Source: Salinarchaeum laminariae
GTDB lineage: Archaea > Halobacteriota > Halobacteria > Halobacteriales > Salinarchaeaceae
NCBI RefSeq assembly: GCF_023204835.1
Contig: NZ_CP096270.1
Coordinates: 124,001 to 188,000 of the forward strand
DNA: 64,000 bases
Direction of reading: 5' to 3'
Within the stretch, counting starts at the first letter, position 1. Every line of letters starts with the position of its first letter. Positions 59,940 to 64,000 of this stretch are shown piece after piece. The notes beneath the pieces were generated by a model that worked only from the letters and a program-made list of their open reading frames with translations, ran no database searches and had not been told where the DNA came from. Made by a program: the position numbers and the translations under genes.

Positions 59940-61010
59940 ATGACCACACACCGCGTCGCATTCGTCGGCACCGGCGCCGACCCCGAAAACCCCACCAGCG
60001 ACGGGTTTGCGATGGCGTACCAGCACGCAGCTGCCTACGAGAAACTCGATTCCTGCGAACTCGTCGCCTGTGCGGACATCGTCAGGGAGAACGCCGAGGC
60101 GTTCGCCGTTCGCCACGATATCGACGAGGAGGGCGTTTTCGAGGACTACGAGGAGATGCTGACGGCCGTCGAGCCGGACGTCGTGAGCGTCTGTACGCCG
60201 CCATCGACCCACTCGGATCTCGTCGTCGGCTGCGCCGAGAGCGGCGTCGTCGACGCGATTCACTGCGAGAAGCCGATGGCGATGACCTGGGGCGGTGCGA
60301 AACGGATGGCCGCGACGTGTGAGCGCGCGGGCGTCGCACTCACGTTCAACCACATGCGACGGTTCGGCGATCCCTTCCGCGACGCGAAGCAGCTCCTCGA
60401 CGACGGCGCGATCGGCGATCTCCAGCGTATCGAGTACAGCTGGGGGAACTTCTACGACAACGGCACGCACGCCATCGACATGTGCAACTACTTCAACGAC
60501 GAGCGGCCCGCGACCTGGGTGATCGGGCAGCTCGACTACCGAAACGAGGAGGTCTACTTCGGGACGCACAACGAGAATCAGATGCTCGCCTCCTGGGAGT
60601 ACGACAACGGCGTCTACGGCATGGCGACGACTGGACCGGCGTCCGAGATCGCCGACGGCGACTGGCGACTCGTCGGTGAGGAGGGCGTGATGGACGTTCA
60701 CCTTACCGACGAGGTCGCGGTTCGGGTCCGATCCTACGCGGACGGCCGGACGATCGAACGCGAGTACGACGACCTCGCGTCCGACGAATCCTGCATCGAC
60801 CGCGCGATCGAGGAAGTCATCCAGGCCTACGAGGCGAGTGAAGAGTCCGAACTCTGCGCTCGGAACGCGCTCAACACGACGGAGATCATCTTCGCGGGCT
60901 ACGAGTCCGTCCGTCGGCGCGGCCGCGTCGACCTCCCGCTCGACATCGAGGACAACCCCCTCGAGGAGATGGTCGAGTCTGGTGCGCTCTCGCCGCAGAC
61001 CAGCGGCTGA
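59940..61010 (+). CDS. Gfo/Idh/MocA family oxidoreductase
   Basis: The 356-residue product has an N-terminal Rossmann domain (A-F-V-G-T-G), V-C-T-P-P-S-T-H, C-E-K-P-M-A-M-T with the catalytic Lys, and N-F-Y-D-N-G-T-H-A-I-D-M, the typical D-x-x-H/N region. It differs clearly from the relative at 35789-36769. Substrates are inositol- or sugar-type; unknown here. It stands alone downstream of a gene-free gap. Confidence 0.85.
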   Translation: MTTHRVAFVGTGADPENPTSDGFAMAYQHAAAYEKLDSCELVACADIVRENAEAFAVRHDIDEEGVFEDYEEMLTAVEPDVVSVCTPPSTHSDLVVGCAESGVVDAIHCEKPMAMTWGGAKRMAATCERAGVALTFNHMRRFGDPFRDAKQLLDDGAIGDLQRIEYSWGNFYDNGTHAIDMCNYFNDERPATWVIGQLDYRNEEVYFGTHNENQMLASWEYDNGVYGMATTGPASEIADGDWRLVGEEGVMDVHLTDEVAVRVRSYADGRTIEREYDDLASDESCIDRAIEEVIQAYEASEESELCARNALNTTEIIFAGYESVRRRGRVDLPLDIEDNPLEEMVESGALSPQTSG

Positions 61011-61111
61011 CGACGACGCGACCGCCAGCAACCACACCCTCGTCGTCTCGGGCAGACTGATTCTGCGATACGACCCGCCTACTAACGCCGCTGGGCCACC
61101 GATCCGATCGC

Positions 61112-61378
61112 ATGGCGCCTCCCACCGTCGAGGAGATCGATCAGACCGACGAGTTCGTCCACGTCCGCTTTCGCGATCCCGACGCGTTCGACGAAATCCG
61201 AACGCCCGACTGGGCCGCCAACGTGGGGGACTCCGTCGTCGAGGACGCGGAGGTGCGGATGGGAGACGAGAGCGGGAACGCGGACTGGGACGTACAGAGC
61301 GTCCTCATCCCGACCCCCGTCGACGTCGACACCGCGGAGGAGCAGGCCGCCGAGATCGCCGAGAAGATCGAATCCTGA
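61112..61378 (+). CDS. Small acidic haloarchaeal protein, unknown function
   Basis: The 88-residue product reads V-H-V-R-F-R-D-P-D-A-F-D-E-I-R-T-P-D-W-A, then V-R-M-G-D-E-S-G-N-A-D-W-D-V-Q-S-V-L-I-P, ending in a Glu/Ala helix. It is soluble and clearly protein-like. No domain recognised. It lies 101 bp downstream of the Gfo/Idh/MocA gene. Confidence 0.72.
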   Translation: MAPPTVEEIDQTDEFVHVRFRDPDAFDEIRTPDWAANVGDSVVEDAEVRMGDESGNADWDVQSVLIPTPVDVDTAEEQAAEIAEKIES

Positions 61379-61418
61379 AGCGGACGCGATTGGACCGGTC
61401 GAACAGTCTCGGATGCGG

Positions 61419-62267
61419 TCACGCCTCATTCGCCGTCTCGAACGGCTTGTTCGTCAGCCCGACGGAGTAGCTGCCGTCGGTGGAGCGGTCCTGGTTCTCG
61501 ACGTTGCCTCCGACGTACGCCGCGTCGATACGCGTCTGCACCGGCGCCTCGTGGCGCCAGAGCGTGCCGTGGACGTTCGCGCCGTAGAGCATGCCGAAGC
61601 GGTTGATGTTCGCCTCGTCGCCGGCGATCAGCACGCCGTCCTCGCAGGCCTCGACGTCCAGCCACTCGACGACGTTCGCGAATGACTGTCCCCCGAAGCG
61701 CAGTGACGTGCCCTCCCTGCTACAGACCGAGCCCGTCAGGCCGCCGAACTGCACCTGCCGCTGGTCGAGTGCGATACCTGCTTGAGCGTTGTGCACGCCG
61801 TAATGTCGGCTGTTGAGGACGAAGTTCAACCGACACGCTGCGGTGGCGTCCGGCGAGCCGTTGTTCGTCGCGAACCGGAGGTCGCAGCTGTTGAACGCGT
61901 CCTGAAAGTCGTCGCTGCCGAGCCGGAAGAGGACTCCATCGCGATGGCCCTGGAATCCGACGCCGGTAACCTCGGTGTAGAACACGTGTGCCCGACCGTC
62001 CTCCCCGTCGCCGTCGGTCGCGACGATCGAGAGCCCGTCGCCGGGACCCTTTCCGAAATCGACGACGCTCGCGGCCAGGCCGGCGCCGCGGATCGAGACG
62101 TTGTTCTGGAGGTCGTCGTACTCTGCGAGGTCGATCGTGGTCGGTTCGCTGGCAGTGACTCCGGCGGGCACGCGGATGACGCCGCCACCCTGCTGGTCGA
62201 GACGATCGAAGGCGGCCGCCCAGTCGCCGTCGTCGAGCCACACGGCGTCGTCGTATCGCTGTTGCAT
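61419..62267 (-). CDS. Right-handed parallel beta-helix (pectate-lyase-like) protein
   Basis: From the ATG at 62265-62267 the product has 282 residues, without a signal peptide. The start [12 protein letters not shown] and [10 protein letters not shown] are the usual opening of tailspike/pectate-lyase-like beta-helices. Later N-N-V-S-I-R-G-A-G and G-F-Q-G-H-R-D-G-V form coils. Such folds occur in glycoside lyases and phage tailspikes. Catalytic residues cannot be assigned. The frame continues 53 codons upstream without support. Confidence 0.75.
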   Translation of the reverse strand: MQQRYDDAVWLDDGDWAAAFDRLDQQGGGVIRVPAGVTASEPTTIDLAEYDDLQNNVSIRGAGLAASVVDFGKGPGDGLSIVATDGDGEDGRAHVFYTEVTGVGFQGHRDGVLFRLGSDDFQDAFNSCDLRFATNNGSPDATAACRLNFVLNSRHYGVHNAQAGIALDQRQVQFGGLTGSVCSREGTSLRFGGQSFANVVEWLDVEACEDGVLIAGDEANINRFGMLYGANVHGTLWRHEAPVQTRIDAAYVGGNVENQDRSTDGSYSVGLTNKPFETANEA

Positions 62268-62448
62268 GAGCGTATCCCGTAGCAGCGTCCGGGGGTGGAT
62301 TAGTAGGACGTGCGTAGTCGAGGGGAGAGCGGCCGTATTCTGTGGTACGGCGACCTTTCTTCGATCGCCGTGGTGGGTTTCACGGGGACCGGCGGCTGTG
62401 ATTCCCGCGACCACATCGGTTTTCACGCTGGCTCCCGGAGCCGTCTAC

Positions 62449-63495
62449 ATGTCCCGCTCGCGGAAGCCCGAGTGGCTCCGGTCACAGATCCCCACGGGCG
62501 AGGAATTCACCCGGGTCAAGGCGACGCTTCGCGAGCACGACCTCACCACCGTTTGTGAGGAGGCGAACTGCCCGAACCTCGGCGAGTGCTGGTCGGGCGC
62601 GGAGGGTGGCGGTCCCGCGGCCGCGGACTCGGGCGCCACCGGCAACGGAGCGGCCGCCGGTCCGGATGCAGCGGGGGCCGGTGGCAACCGCGGCGGCACG
62701 GCGACGTTCATGCTGATGGGCGATCAGTGTACGCGAAGCTGTGGCTTCTGTGACGTCGACACCGGTGGCGGACAGCCACTCGACCCCGATGAGCCGGCGA
62801 ACGTCGCGAGCGCGGTCGCCGAGATCGGGCTCGAGTACGTCGTCCTGACCTCCGTCGATCGCGACGACCTCGACGGCCAGGGCGCGGCACACTTCGCGGA
62901 GACGATCCGGGAGCTCAAACGTCGCGATCCGGGTGTGCTCGTGGAGGTTCTCATCCCAGATTTCCAGGGCGATCCAGAACTGGTCGGGAAGATCGTCGAC
63001 GCCGGACCCGACGTCATCGCGCACAACGTCGAGACCGTCGAGCGCCTCCAGACGCGGGTCCGGGATCCGCGGGCCGGCTACGAGCAGTCCCTGGCCGTGC
63101 TCGAACAGGTCGCCCGCGACTCAGACGCGCACGCGAAGACATCGATCATGCTCGGCCACGGCGAGTACGATCACGAGGTGTATCAGGCGCTCTCGGACTG
63201 CCGGGAAGCGGGCGTCGACGTGATCACGCTCGGCCAGTATCTCCGACCCTCTCGCGACCACCTGCCAGTTCGAGAGTACGTCCACCCGCAGCAGTTCGAT
63301 ACCTGGCGCCAGGTCGCAGAGACGGAGCTTGGATTCCTCTACTGTGCGTCGGGGCCGATGGTCCGTTCCTCCTATCGGGCCGGCGAGCTGTTCGTCGAGG
63401 CGCTCCAGCGCGAGGACGTCGATCTCGAGGAGGCGCGAGCGGCCGCTCGCGACGGAACGGCGGTCGGGGCGGCACAGTCCGGTAGCGCAGAGTGA
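62449..63495 (+). CDS. lipA: Lipoyl synthase
   Basis: This radical-SAM enzyme inserts two sulfurs into octanoylated E2/GcvH. The auxiliary cluster motif is [12 protein letters not shown] and the radical-SAM motif C-T-R-S-C-G-F-C. The C terminus has R-S-S-Y, whose Ser ligates the auxiliary cluster. A Gly/Ala-rich insertion of about 35 residues lies between the auxiliary Cys motif and the A-T-F-M-L-M-G strand. The 348-residue gene lies 347 bp from the pyruvate dehydrogenase operon start, its functional partner. Confidence 0.93.
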   Translation: MSRSRKPEWLRSQIPTGEEFTRVKATLREHDLTTVCEEANCPNLGECWSGAEGGGPAAADSGATGNGAAAGPDAAGAGGNRGGTATFMLMGDQCTRSCGFCDVDTGGGQPLDPDEPANVASAVAEIGLEYVVLTSVDRDDLDGQGAAHFAETIRELKRRDPGVLVEVLIPDFQGDPELVGKIVDAGPDVIAHNVETVERLQTRVRDPRAGYEQSLAVLEQVARDSDAHAKTSIMLGHGEYDHEVYQALSDCREAGVDVITLGQYLRPSRDHLPVREYVHPQQFDTWRQVAETELGFLYCASGPMVRSSYRAGELFVEALQREDVDLEEARAAARDGTAVGAAQSGSAE

Positions 63496-63842
63496 CGGCG
63501 GCCAGGTCACGAGAGGTCTACTTGTAGCTGTGAGTGTGCATCGAGCGCCCACCTGAGTGACGCACGTGCTTGACACGCAGAGTCTCACTACCGACGTCGG
63601 ACAGCGAAGAAAGCGACATCGATCGGCGGAGAACCGTAGGCCGATCGACCGCTCGGCGTTCGCACCGGTGTAATCATTCGTCCATCATAGACCAAGTTCG
63701 AACTATGCACGTACGATTCCGGCGGCAGCAACGGCACAGAAGCCCCCTCTACCCGCCGTCGTGCGTTCGTCGTGAACAATGATGACGAAAGCACTATTAG
63801 CCGAGCGGCCGACGTACCGGATATGCTTCGGAGGGATTCGTT
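63496..63842. other. 347-bp gap containing the upstream region of the pyruvate dehydrogenase gene
   Basis: No gene is seen. Short frames on both strands are shadows. AT-richer DNA at about 63690-63720 and 63775-63800 may hold the promoter of the E1-alpha gene. Confidence 0.5.
63830..63835 (+). promoter_or_regulatory. Shine-Dalgarno sequence deciding a TTG start
   Basis: GGAGGG lies 7 bases before the TTG at 63843-63845. The ATG at 63822 is in a frame that stops at once, and there is no ATG in the E1-alpha frame nearby, so TTG is the probable start. Confidence 0.65.
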
Positions 63843-64000
63843 TTGAGCGTCTTGCAGCCCACGCCCGACGATCGCAAACGCGTGATCGACGAGTCGGGGT
63901 CGGTGGTCGAAGGTGCGGAGGTCCCCGACCTGAGCGACGACCAGCTCGTCGAGATGTACGAGCACCTGCGGCTCGCGCGCCACTTCGATGAGCGCGCGGT
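63843..64000 (+). CDS. Pyruvate (2-oxoacid) dehydrogenase E1 component alpha subunit, N-terminal part
   Basis: The frame from TTG 63843 runs off the window: (M)-S-V-L-Q-P-T-P-D-D-R-K-R-V, then G-A-E-V-P-D-L-S-D-D-Q-L-V-E-M-Y and L-A-R-H-F-D-E-R-A. This is the standard N terminus of haloarchaeal E1-alpha subunits, thiamine-diphosphate enzymes that decarboxylate a 2-oxoacid. The beta, E2 and E3 genes are expected beyond the window. lipA upstream fits the need of E2 for lipoic acid. Confidence 0.85.
   Translation, partial: MSVLQPTPDDRKRVIDESGSVVEGAEVPDLSDDQLVEMYEHLRLARHFDERA

Noticed and set aside
1..64000. CRISPR array
   Set aside because: No regularly spaced direct repeats of 24-40 bp with unique spacers were seen; the 37-bp repeat pair spans a gene, and tandem repeats have no spacers.

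Overview
The window is chromosomal DNA from a halophilic archaeon (class Halobacteria). The G+C content is high, the proteins are rich in Asp and Glu, several exported proteins carry twin-arginine or lipobox signals, two proteins end in PGF-CTERM archaeosortase tails, and the window encodes bat-type HTH and HalOD1 regulators, Dph2, Sec61-beta, RIO1 kinase and the siroheme-dependent haem pathway. I cannot name the genus. Genes are dense and many overlap by 4 bases.

Layout. 1-5.1 kb: end of a GNAT acetyltransferase, a class III aminotransferase, a MgtC/DUF4010 membrane protein and a PadR-type regulator. 5.2-10.1 kb: RIO1 kinase, small membrane proteins, Dph2, a bifunctional-nuclease-family protein, PdxT and Sec61-beta. 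10.1-16.7 kb: mismatch repair (mutL, mutS) with a divergent lipoprotein between them, then a bat-type regulator. 16.8-23.1 kb: HalOD1 protein, LysE exporter, sugar-nucleotide epimerase, mannonate dehydratase and an enolase-superfamily enzyme. 23.3-27.3 kb: a Met-rich exported protein coupled to a membrane-bound sulfite-oxidase-like enzyme, a winged-helix regulator, and an Mrp/ApbC ATPase. 27.4-31.5 kb: a small accessory island beside tRNA-Ala(CGC), with two related lipoproteins joined by an exact 37-bp repeat, an AT-rich membrane protein, winged-helix genes, decayed genes and microproteins. 31.7-35.3 kb: a poly-gamma-glutamate operon (capC-capB-exported hydrolase). 35.8-45.5 kb: a sugar dehydrogenase, a hydrolase with Cys at the nucleophile position, the haem operon (AhbA/B fusion, precorrin-2 dehydrogenase, HemA), and a four-gene DUF58/DUF4129 membrane cluster. 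46-52.7 kb: CspA, SDR and FAD oxidoreductases, a PGF-CTERM surface protein, RNase Z. 52.7-55.9 kb: aspS and proS. 55.9-64 kb: a PGF-CTERM beta-propeller-like protein, a GT4 glycosyltransferase, a Gfo/Idh/MocA dehydrogenase, a beta-helix protein, lipA, and the start of the pyruvate dehydrogenase E1-alpha gene, whose complex needs the lipoyl groups made by LipA.

The most unusual signals are non-coding. The last codons of aspS are present three times, each copy encoding the same C-terminal peptide with different synonymous codons and its own stop. The last 14 bases of tRNA-Ala are also duplicated 84 bp downstream, with the T-rich terminator now behind the second copy. The inserts contain hairpins. 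The larger gene-free gaps hold perfect 7-10 bp stems closed by 3-base loops, plus a dispersed element of about 110 bp with imperfect inverted ends. Together these suggest a family of small non-coding insertions that target gene 3' ends and regenerate them.
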